A stretch of DNA of 49,321 nt, taken from contig CALSCP010001260.1 in assembly GCA_943704425.1 (NCBI GenBank), forward strand, positions 15,862 to 65,182, written 5' to 3'. A program made the position numbers and the translations under genes. Shown piece after piece: positions 1 to 12,964 of the stretch (the stretch's first letter is position 1; each line of letters opens with the position of its first letter). Origin of the DNA: Ministeria vibrans ATCC 50519 (Eukaryota; Opisthokonta; Filasterea). Below the pieces are notes generated by a model, which did no database searches, was not told the DNA's origin, and was given only the letters and a program-made list of their open reading frames with translations.

Positions 1-40
1 GTGGTGGTGGTGGTGGTGGTGGTGGTGGTGGTGGTGGTGG
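1..40. repeat. (GGT)n trinucleotide repeat at the window edge
   Basis: Perfect GTG/GGT triplets fill the first 40 bases. The reading frame of the downstream RapGAP gene stays open through this tract and would read it as polyglycine, so the tract may be coding sequence of that gene rather than its upstream region. Confidence 0.9.
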
Positions 41-74
41 CGATGACAGTCACTGGGAACTAGCGTTGCGTCTT

Positions 75-1470
75 ATGGCGGGCGCCAAAGGCTCTCCGCA
101 AGTGTCCCGCCGTGTTGTCGACGAACCCCCGCGCCTCAATGTAGCCCCAGAGTCGGACTGGGTCATTGACGTGAGCGAGAGTGTTGATATTAACCGGCGC
201 GAGTGGAGTGAAGGCTTCAGCGAAGGCTTTCCTCTCGAATTTCTCGACCCTGCCGCCTTTTGCTACCGTCGTCTGGTCTACGGTCGTGAACACTACATCT
301 TCTTTGTCTCCGCCAAGTATGGTGGTCCAGCGGTCGTCTCCTCTCTCTTTGATCGCCCCTCGGGCACTCTTCTCCTCCTTGCACGCCTCACTGAACACAC
401 CATCATTACGGAACTCCCCCTTGCCGCAGTTGTCAGCCACGCCATCGACGAGGGTGACCTCACCCTCCCCGGCTATGTCCACGAGAGCCTCCTTCAGCAC
501 TACAAAGCCGAGCAGCAGCAACAACAACAACAACAACACCACCACCACCATCATCATCAACAACAACAACAGCAGCAGCACAGCTTGGATCATACCGAGA
601 GCTCTGGCAATCGCTCTGGTGACTCTATTCAGTCACACCGTGAGTCGTGGTCAGGACCTTCTTCGTCTTTGGGCTCCACCGCAAGTCCTCCCATCTCTGC
701 GAGTGCATTTGCTCTGCCCGACACATCACTTCTTTTGTCCGAAATGACCCAGGAAAACGCCGCGATTCTCACACGTTCCGCCATTGGCTACACGACAGAC
801 ACCAAGCTGGAACACCTGGAGCCGGTGTCGTCGCTTTCGGCGGCCGCCGACCAAGTCCTTGACTTTGACGAGCATGTTGTCTCGCGTCAGTACAAGTTTG
901 GTGTACTCTACTGCGACAAGGGTCAAGTGAGTGAAGTGGAAATGCTTTCGAACCGCAGCCACTCGAGCACGTTTGAGGCGTTCCTATTGCTCCTCGGCGA
1001 TCGCATCAAGCTTCAGGGCTTCAAAGGCTATCGCGGTGGTCTCCAGCAAGAGGAAGAGTCCATCTACACTCGCTACTGTCAGCGCGAAATTATGTTCCAC
1101 GTTTCCACCATGATTCCTTTCACGCCAAATGATCCTCAACAGGTAATTGCATTTGTTTTACAAAAAAATTGCGACAATGACAACAATAATAATAATAATA
1201 ATCAGTAAAAAATTATTATCCGTTTTTATTTCTTATTATTATTGCTGTTATTGTTGTTGTTATTATCAGGTAGTCTCTAACACTCTTTTTTTTGTGTGTG
1301 TGTGTTCAGGTCAATCGAAAGAAGCACTTGGGCAACGACATTGTCTGCTTCGTGTACAAAGAAGACGATTCTCCCTTTGATCCCGACTCTATTCGGTGAG
1401 GCCTATCTCTTCTTTCTTGTGCTTTTTTTTCTTCTTTTTCTGACACTTTGTTCCCCTTTCTCACTTTGTA

Positions 1471-1533
<63 letters not shown>

Positions 1534-2317
1534 TTTTGCCTTTGTTTTTCCTCTCTTAGCTCACAATACTTGCACGTTTTTATTGTGGTGCGCGCCTTCC
1601 CGCAGTCATCGGGTCTGCCCGCTCGCTACACCGTGTCTGTATTGCGTCGCTCGAGCATGCCCAAGTTTGGTCCGAGTGCACCATCGCCTAATTTTGATCA
1701 TGGCCAGCCATTCCGCAACTTCCTGTTGGCCAAGGCAATGAATGCCGAGCACGCGTCACACTCGGTGCCCAAATTATTGAGTCTAAAGCATCGACGTCGT
1801 ACCCTCATGTTGCGCATGCTCGTCGGGGGATTTGCTTCGGCAGCCGCCGCCGTCGCCAAGGCTGAGCCAGAGACCAAGAAGAAGGCGGAGGAGATGTTAT
1901 CGCCTGCCAGTCGCAAATCAGCCGCCGAGCAGAGCGCTTTAACCTCTGCCGTCTCCTACGACGGCCTTCGCTCGAGTGCCAATTCTAGCGTCTTGCGTGG
2001 GTCTATCGAACGTGAGTCAACCTCCATGACTGCCATCGATGCCGTTGGTCTCTATCCGTCCTGCAACGACAGTTTTGAATCGGGTCTGCCCCGGCGTCGT
2101 CTCAGTTCGTCGCTCACCAAGAAGAATCTTGCCACATCCGTCTCACACGCCTTTCACGAGCGTCACCAATCTCGTGCCGTGGCCATTCCATCGTCGGACG
2201 AGGAGGAGTCCACTTCGCCCCAGCCACTGCGACATGTCGACTCCTCTACCACTGTCGTCAATCTCGCCTCGACCTCTACTCCATCTCCCTTGCACGTGTC
2301 CACTTCCGTTGCCCCAT

Positions 2318-2350
<33 letters not shown>

Positions 2351-3204
2351 ACGTCGCCAACGTCGCCGCCGCCGCAGCAGCAGCAGCAGTCGTCTTGCCT
2401 GCACCCACGCCCGCGCCTGTACCTGCGACAGTTGAACCTCGCAAGCGCCGCTTCTTTCACCTTGGACGATCTTCCGTGTCCGGCACTTCTGGTCATACGG
2501 GACCGTCGCGATCCAGTGCAGGCGGTGGGACTGCTCTCGACACGGACAACGATGTATATGGCATGTCGCGTGCCGTTTCCTCGTCGCCCGTGAACAAAGC
2601 GGGCCTCGGCGGCAGCCTCTCGGCGTCTTCGTACCCCTCCACTGGCTGTGGCGTTGGTAATGTAAGCCTTGGCAGCAATGCGTTGTCGACCTCGGTACTC
2701 TCGACTGTCGGTGCGAGCACCGCTCCTTTGCCCGCTTCTGGCTCCCAGGCGCCGTCGCCCACTGCGACAGACACGCACCGGCTCTCGGGTGGCTCTGAGC
2801 TTTACAAGCGCTTCATTGGTCTGTTGCCTTTTCGCGACCGCCACGTGAGCCCCAACATCGAGGAAGCGAGCGAGGCCGATGCCTCGTCGACGGTCAACGA
2901 CGAAGATGGCACCACATCGCCGCCCACCTCCCCACGTTTCCGACGCAAGAAGAGCAGCGGTGCCGTGTTGTCGCCAAAATCACGCAAGAGCTCTAGGGCC
3001 GTCGCCTTGCCCAATCGCTCGCCCTTAAGCACCTCTCGTGACAGCTCCGCCGCGTCAAGCACAACGTCGTTTGACGCTGCACAGCCAGTTCAGCGGCAAT
3101 CTAGCGACCAAGCGTCCACGTCGTCCCACCATACGCTCCTGGCGTCTTTCAACGAGACCATTGCGCTCCACTCGCAGTCGCGTCAGTCCGAAGATCTTGT
3201 TTGA
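75..3204 (+). CDS. Rap/Ran-GAP domain protein (RapGAP-like), three exons
   Basis: GTPase-activating protein for Rap-type small GTPases, probably acting in signalling at membranes or in the cytosol. Exons read as 75-1142, 1310-1395 and 1560-3204, with matching phases. Exon 1 carries the start of the GAP fold (DEHVVSRQYKFGVLYCDKGQ, then GFKGYRGG and EIMFHVSTMIPFTPND). Exon 2 carries the catalytic asparagine-thumb helix, HLGNDIV. Exon 3 begins with the end of the GAP domain (LHVFIVVRAF ... FRNFLLAKAMNAE), then about 480 residues rich in Ser, Ala and Pro, including a poly-Ala run near 2320-2390, with no recognisable domain. A Gln/His tract (about 512-585) and a Ser-rich stretch sit inside the N-terminal part, an insertion relative to animal RapGAPs. 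ATG 75 is the first in-frame Met, but the frame is open to base 3, so the true start may lie upstream of the window. Confidence 0.88.
1474..1529. repeat. (CT)n microsatellite in RapGAP intron 2
   Basis: Uninterrupted CT dinucleotides form most of the pyrimidine tract before the acceptor AG at 1558-1559. Very long CT tracts serve as the polypyrimidine tract in several introns of this window. Confidence 0.9.
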
Positions 3205-3429
3205 TCTTTTTTTTCTAATTTGTATCAGTTTGCCGTCCTATTCCCCACTGTAAGCTATCTCTCACTTTTTTTTCGCTCTCTCTTTCTCTCTCTCTCTCTT
3301 TCTCTCTCTCTTTCATTCGCTCTTCATGTCACTTTGATTCTTTCTCCCTCCTCTCTTGTACATGATTAAACAACAATAATAATTGAACTGGTACTTTTAA
3401 AAAAAACAATTGTACAAATAAGCGGGGCA

Positions 3430-5024
3430 TCACGAGTGTTGAATGTGCACAGCCTTGACATCGAGGTAGTCGTGGATGCCGAGGACGGAACCCTCGCGGC
3501 CCGAGCCGCTCTCCTTGACGCCGCCAAAAGGCGCGAGCGGGCTGCCAATGACGCCCGTGTTGACACCGACCATGCCGAAGGAGAGTGCCTCGCTCGCTCG
3601 CATCGTGCGTCCCAGATCGCGTGTGAACACGTAGGCTGCCAGACCCCAAGGTGTTGCGTTCGCTCGCGCGTACACCTCGGCCTCGTCATCGAAAGTGAAG
3701 AGTGCCGATACTGGCCCAAACGTCTCTTCGGTGCTCACCCGCATTGCGTCGTGGCACCCATCTACCACAGTGGGCACATAGAAGGTGTGTGTGCCGGCAA
3801 GACGCTCGCCACCGCAGCGCACTCGCGCACCCCGCTCCACGGCGTCGGCCACATGCGCGGCAACCTTGTCAACGGCACGCGCATTGATCAGCGGTCCAAC
3901 CGTCGTGGCCGGTGCGAATCCATCGCCGACTACCAGTTTGCTTGTTGCGGCACTGAGGCGCTGCGCGAACTCTTCGGCAATTTTGCGGTGAACAAAAATG
4001 CGATTGGCACTGATGCATGTCTGGCCTGCATTGCGGAACTTGCAGGCAATAGCGCCGGCAACGGCGACGTCGAGATCGGCGTCGTCAAACACAACGACGG
4101 GCGCATTCCCGCCAAGTTCCATGGAAACACGCTTAACGGTTGTCGCTGACTGTGCAAGCAAAATCTTCCCAACCATTGTGCTGCCGGTAAAGGAGATTTT
4201 GCGCACGCGCTCATCGTTGCAGAGTGCCTGACCGATGGAGGAGGCGCGATCACGGTCGCTCGTGACCACATTGACCACACCCGCCGGCACGCCCGCCTGC
4301 ATTGCCAGTTCGGCAAATGCCAAAGCCGACAGCGGAGTTTCTTCGGCAGGGCGCAACACCGAGGCACAGCCTGCGGCGAGGGCCGCGGCAAGTTTGCGCG
4401 CTGCCATTCCGTTAGGGAAGTTCCATGGCGTGATGAATCCGCACACGCCGACTGGTTGCCGCAGCACCATGGTCGTGCGTCCCGTCACCACAGACGGCAC
4501 TGTCATGCCATTCACGCGGAGTGCTTCGCCGGCGAAAAAGTCAATGTACGAAGCGCCATACGCGATCTCACCTCGCTAATACCAGAGTAAAATAAATTGA
4601 ATGATCATAGTTGTTATACTTCGGTTTGCCTCGTACCGCTTCCGACAAAGGTTTTCCTTGTTCTGCAGACAAAATCTGGGCCAAAGGCTCGGCATTGTCG
4701 AGGATGAGACGGTGCAGACGGGTGAGCATGCCGGCGCGTTCGGGTGCGGCGAGGCGGGCGAAGGACGCTTGCGCCTGGCTCGCAGCGCCAATTGCGTCGG
4801 TCGTCTCGTCGACGGTGCAGTGCGCAGCGTCGCTGAGTGTCGCGCCTGTTGACGGGTCGGTGATGGCGTAGGTCTGGGCGGCGTCTACAAAGCGGGGCAG
4901 GCCGTGTCAGCAGAGCAACGAGCGGGAGTGCAGATGAATGAATACGTTTCCATTCGCCATTGACCAGGTACTTTCCGTGCCTCAAAAGATTGGAGGGGAT
5001 GTTCGCAAGTTTGTTCTTGGCCAT
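3430..5024 (-). CDS. Aldehyde dehydrogenase, succinate-semialdehyde dehydrogenase type
   Basis: NAD(P)-dependent oxidation of an aldehyde to the acid; closest in sequence style to succinate-semialdehyde dehydrogenases (last step of the GABA shunt). Exons read as 5024-4946, 4884-4637 and 4575-3430, giving about 490 residues, normal for the family. Visible motifs: substrate/cofactor loop GVCGFITPWNFP, the glycine motif FTGSTMVGK, the general-base Glu in MELGGNAPVV, the catalytic Cys in FRNAGQTCISANRIFV, and the C-terminal PFGGVKESGSGREG. The N-terminus (NGEW, then [23 protein letters not shown] across the exon 2-3 junction) is typical of the SSADH group. No obvious mitochondrial presequence, so cytosolic location is possible. 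Substrate is inferred from sequence style only. The upstream 250 bp to the next gene show nothing notable. Confidence 0.92.
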
Positions 5025-5271
5025 TTCAACTCGCTAGATTCTCAAGACTCAATAATGAAGAAAGGGATTAAAATAAAAATAATATAAATAACATTTATAC
5101 TTGATCGGGTTAAGTAGATGACAACCAATCGTGACAGAGTGGGTGAGTGAGTCAATGAGACAGTTAGACAGGCAGAGGTGTAGTCAGATGGTCAAATGTT
5201 GATAGGTATAATAATTATGATGGAAAAATTTGTACAAATGTTGAACTGTTTCTTTGCGGGGGTCTTTCGGA

Positions 5272-6441
5272 CTACATCTCGTCACCGTGCTCGGCCAGCT
5301 CGTGCGCATGGAGATCAGCAGCACAGCGAAACTCATCGCCGCAAATGGGACAAGAGGAGAGGGGCTGTTGCGTTTCTTGGAGAGAATGGTAGGAGGAGGA
5401 AGGAGAGAGGGACATGAGGGAGACGGGCGTGCCGCTCGAGCCTTCGTTGGACGACGACGACGACGACTCGTGTCTCGGTCGTGATGACGATAATGTGCCC
5501 CTACGCCGTGCACGCGAGCGCCTCACAAGATCTCGCGTCTCGGAGGGGGAGTGCGTGCGCAGGTGCGCTGCCACTGAGTTGTGGTGGCGGAAGCAGCGCG
5601 TGCAGCCGGGAACAGGACAGGTGAGTGGCTTCGCGCCACTGTGGATCATCTGATGGCGCCGCAGAACGCTGGCGAGAGTAAAGCTGTCGCCACAATCGTC
5701 GCAAACAAAGGGCCGCATATGAAAGTGGGCGGTAAGAACATGTAGCAAGACTTGGGTACGCGATCTGAAAGTCGTCTCCTTTTCGCACCCGCGCCAGTGG
5801 CAGCGGTGCACGCCCGTCTCAATGTGCTCCCCGACGTGTCTCTCAGCGATGTCTTGCCCATGCAGCTCAGCGCCGCACACGGTGCCGTCTGACTCCATCC
5901 AGGCACAAGTACCACTCACGGGACGCTGGGTGGCGGCGACACGTGCCGCTTTGCGTCGCTGGCGGGGTGTCATCAGCGCCGAGTCGCTCAGGCGGGAGCA
6001 ACTCGTTGTCGCTGGTGTGCCGGTAGTTGGGATCGCCATGTCGGCACGTGAGGCCGTGGCACTTGCAGTCGTGTTTGGGTGAGTATGGGCGGGAGAATGG
6101 CGCGGCAGAGGTGAGGGGTGCGAGAGGGCGGGGTTTGTTTGAAAGTGTGCGGGCGTTTGAAATGCTTCCTGGCTTCTCAGCGCATGAATGGGCGTCTTGC
6201 CGCGCTGATCAAATGTGGGGAAAGGGTAAGAGCGCATTGCAGTAGTTGTTGGAACTGGCGCGGCAGTTGTTGTCGCTCCTGGCGGAGTGTACGGGACTGG
6301 CGCAAAGTTAATCGGCGATCGTGTGACTTGAAGGTCGGGCTGCAGCAGGGGAGGCGGCGTGAAACGAGGCACGCGCGACGAGGCATGGTCAGGCGACTCT
6401 GATGGCCAAAAAAAGATGATCCAGGTGTCCATTAGAGCCAT
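5272..6441 (-). CDS. C2H2 zinc-finger protein
   Basis: Probable DNA-binding protein of 389 residues with no intron seen. The N-terminal half is Pro/Thr/Ser-rich and low complexity. The C-terminal half has a run of C2H2 fingers: an atypical one (CAWMESDGTVCGAEL with later His pair), CHWRGCEKETTF with HVLTAH, a canonical CDDCGDSFTLASVLRRHQMI finger, CPVPGCTRCFRHHNSVAAHL, then a basic/Ser-rich linker and an isolated last finger (CPICGDEF ... HAHELAEH) at the extreme C-terminus. Linkers HSGAKPL and HTEKP-like spacing support tandem DNA binding by the middle fingers. Fingers of the CxxxxxxC type resemble those of GLI/ZIC-like proteins, but I cannot assign an orthologue. Start chosen at the first Met of the open frame; an upstream exon is possible. 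Confidence 0.82.
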   Translation of the reverse strand: MALMDTWIIFFWPSESPDHASSRVPRFTPPPLLQPDLQVTRSPINFAPVPYTPPGATTTAAPVPTTTAMRSYPFPTFDQRGKTPIHALRSQEAFQTPAHFQTNPALSHPSPLPRHSPAHTHPNTTASATASRADMAIPTTGTPATTSCSRLSDSALMTPRQRRKAARVAATQRPVSGTCAWMESDGTVCGAELHGQDIAERHVGEHIETGVHRCHWRGCEKETTFRSRTQVLLHVLTAHFHMRPFVCDDCGDSFTLASVLRRHQMIHSGAKPLTCPVPGCTRCFRHHNSVAAHLRTHSPSETRDLVRRSRARRRGTLSSSRPRHESSSSSSNEGSSGTPVSLMSLSPSSSYHSLQETQQPLSSCPICGDEFRCAADLHAHELAEHGDEM

Positions 6442-7875
6442 CCGAACGCTGTGAAAGAAAACGATTGTTACTGTTGTTTTTTTTTCTCAAGGATTCTCTA
6501 GAAATTTTCTCTCAGGGGCGATAAGAAAACACACGAGCGAGCTGGAGAGTGGGCACGGCCGTCGACTCACTCGTCGGTCGGTCGGTTGATAGTGCACTCT
6601 TGCGCTGGGAGTCTGGGAGCAAAGCAGCTTGTGTGGAGGTGGATCGTGCAGTGGTGTGAAAACAAAACGGCTTTTTTGGCGAACTGGGTCGCGACGGGTG
6701 CTGGCGATTGCCAATGGTACGCGACGTCTCCCGTGCACGATAAGGACCCGATAGAGATTGTTATGTACCTTTAAGAGACCGAAAAAGCACGAAATAAGCG
6801 AAATAAAAGTGTTTGAAAGGCCATTAGAGGCGAGGTGTCAAGTAATTGCGAATGATCGGGCGAGGTGTGACTTCCGTCGATGTGCACCAGGAGAAGGTCG
6901 TGTTTCCGCCGAATTCTCTACGATGCACTCAGTAATTGTCCATTACGTGTTATCGTGCGCGATTTTGGGTGATTGCAGTCCAGATGGGCCCAAACGAGAG
7001 ATAATGGTTTTCTAAAAAAAGCGTGTGAAAATGTTGTCGCCTCAAACTTGACATAAAAATCGGCAATCACACGCTGAGTGCACCTCCATACAATGTATTT
7101 TTGGCATTTAGTTGCCTCCTAGGGTCCGGATGCGCGTGGTGGTGACCTGGGTCGGCGCAGGGGGGCTGGGCCCATTCGGCGACAGTCCGAGACGGACCTA
7201 AGATGCCTCAGTCTGGTGGAAAACACTCTTGTGGCTCTACGAGTGCCATGGTATGACTGCAATCCAAGGTATCCGAAGGAATTTGGCCTCGCCTATGGCC
7301 GTGAAAGCGGAACTTTTGAGGGTGTTAGAGTAAATTGTTCGATAAGGAAATGAAAAAAAAAAAAGGCTATCGGATAAGAGAAGAGCCTGGCGTAGCGGAC
7401 GATGCAGCCAATCATCTTGAATGGGTTGATGTGGGCTTTGAGCGCCTAGCGAGGGCAAGGCAGGCGACGTGAGATGTTTCGATGTGGAACGAGTGAGTCA
7501 CAGTTTGGGTTCAGGTTTGGTCAGAGCGAATATGCAAGCAAGCAAGCAAGGTGGGCAGGGGCCGGGGCAGGATGTGTCCACGACTTACTCTATGCTGGAT
7601 GAGCATGGTACGCGCCCAGTGGCGAATGACAAGCGACGTGGGATGTTTCGATCTGGGCGATACCCAAACCATTTGCGGTTTTAGTCAGGGGCGAATGTTT
7701 GGCGAATGCAAGCAAGGTGGGCTGGGGCAAGGAAGAATGCGTCCACGACTCACTCCACGCTAAATAAGCATTGTACGCCCAATGGCGAATGACAAGTGAC
7801 GTGAGAATGTTTCGATATGATGTACGTGTGTGATTCATTGTGTTGCTATGTGCTATTCGCTTGTTGTACTTGAGC
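6442..7875. other. Intergenic region with a degenerate tandem duplication
   Basis: No convincing gene. 6487-6738 can be read as a short basic open frame on the minus strand but has no family features and is probably 5' region of the zinc-finger gene. From about 7430 to 7830 there are imperfect repeats about 165-170 bp apart: a phrase like GCGAATGACAAGYGACGTG followed by ATGTTTCGAT occurs at about 7621 and 7783, a shorter form at about 7466, and GCAAGCAAGGTGGG occurs at about 7539 and 7708. The rest is unremarkable. Confidence 0.7.
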
Positions 7876-9181
<1,306 letters not shown>

Positions 9182-9236
9182 TGTAGTTTGTGACAGAAAC
9201 AATGACCAAACGTCCAACACAATCAAAATTTATATG

Positions 9237-9250
9237 AATAATATTATTAA

Positions 9251-9293
<43 letters not shown>

Positions 9294-9296
9294 TTA
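9237..9296. repeat. (ATT)n microsatellite
   Basis: ATT triplets just upstream of the dihydroorotase start, followed by an AT-rich spacer up to the PH-domain gene. Confidence 0.9.
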
Positions 9297-9479
9297 AGAT
9301 GGTAAATAATTAATTGTAACTTGTAAAAGAAAAAGAAAGAAGAAGACCAATTCAATAAAAGAAAAGCGACAACACAAACAGGAAATAAAGTATGTGCCAG
9401 CTATCGTGAGAGCTCGAATATAATAGTAGTAATGATAAAAATTAATATTTTATTAACAAACGTAGGTAGGAGAAAAGAC

Positions 9480-9820
9480 TCAGACCGTTGTGGATTTGAG
9501 TACAGTGTCTTCGTCTTCGTGAGTGCACAACTGGGAACTGGTGGAGAGCATGGCGAGAAAGTCGTCGCTGACGACAGTGAGAGAATCCACGCTGGAGCGG
9601 CGGGCGGGTGGGTCAACACCGACAAAGGTCGGGGTAGAGCGTGTGATCGTGGGAAGATCACTGAGCATGGTGGACCGGGGTGGCGAGGCTTCCTTGGCCA
9701 CCCCCGCCTCCTGATCATCATTCTCCTTCTTGGTATCAGTTGTGTCCGGGAAAATCGGCCGGTGTTGGGGCATTGCACTTGTGCTATGCGACGAAAACAG
9801 ACCTGTGCAACCCAAGTGTA

Positions 9821-9874
<54 letters not shown>

Positions 9875-9922
9875 TAATATAATAATAATAATAACAATAA
9901 TAATAATAATAATAATAATAAT

Positions 9923-9954
<32 letters not shown>

Positions 9955-11795
9955 ATTGTAGTAGTATTGTACCTTTGAAACGAAGGCGGCGTCTTTGGTC
10001 GGGACTGCCAAGTGGGAGGGAGTTGAAGCTGCCCTCAAATGACTTGGGTTCGCTGTTGCTGCCCAGACTGCATCTCTCGGAGTGTACACTGCTGCATGGG
10101 GAGATGCGATTGCTGCCGCCACGACTCGCCGAGCCTGACGGCACCTGGAAGTAGGTGATGTCGTCAAGATTGACAGGACGACGGCCACCCGTCGAGCTGT
10201 AGACGGAAAGGCCGGCGCGCGCGCGTAGCGACTGGGTGGGCGAGGCTGGGGTCGACGAATAGCGCGCGCGTGGCGACTGGGTGGGCGAGGCTGGGGTCGA
10301 CGAATAATAGGTGGAACGCGAGGAGCGCAGCGGTCGTGGGCTGTATGGGTGGTGGTGGTGCGGGGTCGTGCTGGCGCTGTTGCTGCTGGTGCCGCCCATC
10401 TGGCCATCGTTGAAACTATCGACCGAATGCGTGAGACTCGAGGAGCGACACATGTGGCTCTCTGTGGGCTCGTCAAATGCCCCTTGTGAAAGCTGTGTTG
10501 CCAGACGACGCATCTCGTCGGTAGCACTCAAAACGCTCATCGAGTCTGAGTCGACAGAGTAAGACGACGCGTCGTGTGCGTTGCTTAGACCGCCAGACAG
10601 ACTGCGGCGGCTGTCGGGCGTCGCGGGTTTGCTTGTGGGAAGCAACAGAAACTCTTGCAAGGCTCTGTCAATGGCCTCAAACCAACTGTCGCGGACTGGA
10701 GCAGACTCAAACCTTACGAAGATCTTACAGTCGCCCGGCAAGCGCAGTTCTAAAGCTGCGCATGCTACCAAAACACATTCTTCGGTGACCTGGCAGCGCA
10801 TCACGTCTCGTATTGCAATTGAATACAGTGGTGGGGATTTGTCAGAAGTCTACGTATGAAGACCATGTGGTGATCAGAAGTGGTAAATGAATTATTTTGG
10901 CTTTTTGCTATTTTTGCGTGATATTTAAACTTGAGTCACGCCCCAAATGCAACCAAAATGAAAAAATCGCATTAAAAGACCCATTTGTGACACAGTTCAC
11001 AGTTCACACTTCACAGTTGTACACCAAAGGTGAAAGACGGTCAGAGTTACAAATATTGACGCGTGAGTGAAGCGACACAAAAAACCTTAACTACTCACGA
11101 ACGACTGACACGGTTACAACGAGGTCACACCACAGTCATGACATAATAATGTCCGAACTGTGAGCATTACGCAGGATAGTCATACAGCGTCGCACTTGCA
11201 GGGTATGCCGAGTGCTTCGGCAACGCGTAAGAAGGCAGAACAGTATTTTTAGGGAATCGCTTCTTTTTCAACGTCACAGGGTTGCCACGAGGAAGCGACA
11301 CGAGCCAACACGAAACAGGCAGAAATCATGTGGAACCGCCAGCTATTGGCTCATAATTGACTGGTTGCATGGGTAGGGAGTGTTGCAGGGAGAGGGATGC
11401 GATACTCATTACTCTCTCTTGCCACAAGAAAAACGTTCGAGAAACGACCAAATTTCTTTTGGTTCGAATTTTGTTTTACTCCGTACCTCGCTTCGCCGGT
11501 AAAAAGCGAGTCCCTTGGACGTAAGTACAAGGTACCGTTTGTGCCAGAGGCCTGGAGAGGCAACATCTTCAAGGTCAACATATCCCTGGTGCACTACAGC
11601 GCCGCCAAGGTGGATGGGATGCTGCGCGGAAGCATGACAGAGTCGCCAGAAACGCGGTATTTTGGTCGCGAGATAGGGCACGTGAGGCATGTTCGGTGCA
11701 GAGACGGTGCCAAGTGATGGCGAGTGTTTCAGTTTGCCTCTGCGTTTTTTCACAGCATCCGTCGGCTCTACGCCTGCCGAACTCCGATCCAACAT
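9480..11795 (-). CDS. PH-domain protein with Ser-rich C-terminus
   Basis: Probable phosphoinositide- or membrane-associated adaptor. The PH domain is split by a roughly 630-nt intron. The upstream exon holds the N-terminal strands (GYVDLEDVASPGLWHKRYLV, GLAFYRRSE) and ends at a GTACGG donor near 11489. The next exon starts after a TAG acceptor near 10851 and continues in phase with PLYSIAIRDVMRCQV, LRLPGDCKIFVRFES and the closing helix DSWFEAIDRALQEFL, whose Trp is the family hallmark. About 200 residues of Ser/Thr-rich sequence follow, with a near-duplicated YSSTPASPTQS segment. The last intron is mostly a TAA/ATT repeat, and the final exon (near 9803 to 9480) is Ser/Thr-rich with no known domain. 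The N-terminal Met at 11795 is a choice; the frame is open further upstream. Confidence 0.8.
9822..9958. repeat. (TAA)n followed by (ATT)n: inverted triplet repeat filling an intron
   Basis: A run of TAA/AAT triplets is followed by ATT triplets, so the two halves can pair as a long A-T hairpin. It occupies nearly all of the last intron of the PH-domain gene (about 160 nt). Confidence 0.9.
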
Positions 11796-12964
11796 CCCCA
11801 AGAAAATAAGCGAAAAGAAAGTTCCCAACGTTGGAAGTCGGCACCAGCACCCGCAATGATAATGTCTCTTGGGCCAAGTGGTGTAGAGTGTAGAATGTAC
11901 ACGCCCGCGGTCCAAAAAGATGTTGGTGAGAGGGATGAAAAGAGACTGACTGACTGAAATCGATCGCGTTGAAACCGCAAATTTCCAATTTTTCACAAAG
12001 CCTTCGAGTGAGATTTGAGAAGGACTCAGAACTCACTCTCAACTCAGGTCTCAGAAGTGAGAAGGGGCAATAAATGGGCATTGTGAAGTAAATGCCACAT
12101 TGTCACAGATTCGTCAAAGGGACCATCAATCAAAGGGATAACGGGTGAGGGACACATTGTCCTCTCCTACTCCACTTTGGCACTCCCATGAGTGAACCCA
12201 TCGCTCAATATATAAAACCCATGTCTTTATTGCCTCATATGAGTGATGGGCCCGATTCTCGTTTCAACACGTGTGCTTTTTGCGGTAAAGTGTATGCAAA
12301 GCATCCAACTCCCATGAGAACCAATAAGCGATTTCAATCAGCCTCGTGTCCCAACCAGTACCTGTACGGAGTAATCTGGTGCCTATCGCGCCACTTGTCT
12401 GGCTATCACTCATCAGCCAACCAGACCCACCTGTCTGGCTGTCTCTGTTCCTTCTTGATGCTTCTGTAGCCCACTATGCTTAGAAGGTGGCTCTAAGCTG
12501 TTTGCTATATTCTATTTTTGGCTTGAGTTTCGCTTGAGTCAGTCTTTTTATTCAACGTTTTATTTCCGCGCCTCCTCATCAACTCGCCCCAAGTTTCGTG
12601 TTTACTGGATAGAGTTTAGAGACTTTAGACTAAATAGACAGGCAACAGCTCGCGCCTCACAGCTGTAAGCTGTTGCAGCTGTCAGAGCACGCCCCCACTG
12701 GGGGTACGGCGTACCATTGTCACCCCACCCTGGGGATAACAATTGCACTTCCTCTTCAGAGGTTGTAGATATGGTGACTGTATCATGAATAAATCATAAA
12801 TGGGCTGTATTGTTCTCATATCTCAATGATGTTACCTCTAGCTAGAGACGAGAGACACACTAAAGATTCGATTGAGTCGGTGACTCAAATTTCATTTCAT
12901 TTAACAGAGCCGACTACTCTAGTACTCTTAAGTCTTAACCCTTTTAATACAACACTACAGCGAC
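11796..12964. other. Intergenic region with a dispersed repeat copy
   Basis: No gene found. A 93-codon open frame at 12188-12469 has no family features, and its second half overlaps a dispersed repeat: sequence around 12371-12500 (GTGCCTATCGCG, CACTTGTCTGG, ATGCTTCTGTAGC, GTGGCTCTAAG) matches 37129-37222, and GGCGTACCATTG with GTGACTGTATCAT at 12708-12786 matches 37433-37576. The region is probably old mobile-element sequence plus the promoter of the following gene. Confidence 0.6.

Noticed and set aside
2143-2844. Minus-strand open frame opposite the RapGAP C-terminus
   Set aside because: Shadow of a GC-rich, Ser/Ala-coding region; composition is Arg/Gly with no family features.
12188-12469. 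Small gene of 93 codons with a CAFCGKVY zinc-finger-like phrase
   Set aside because: Only one Cys pair and no His partners at the right spacing. The second half overlaps a dispersed repeat also present near 37.1 kb.
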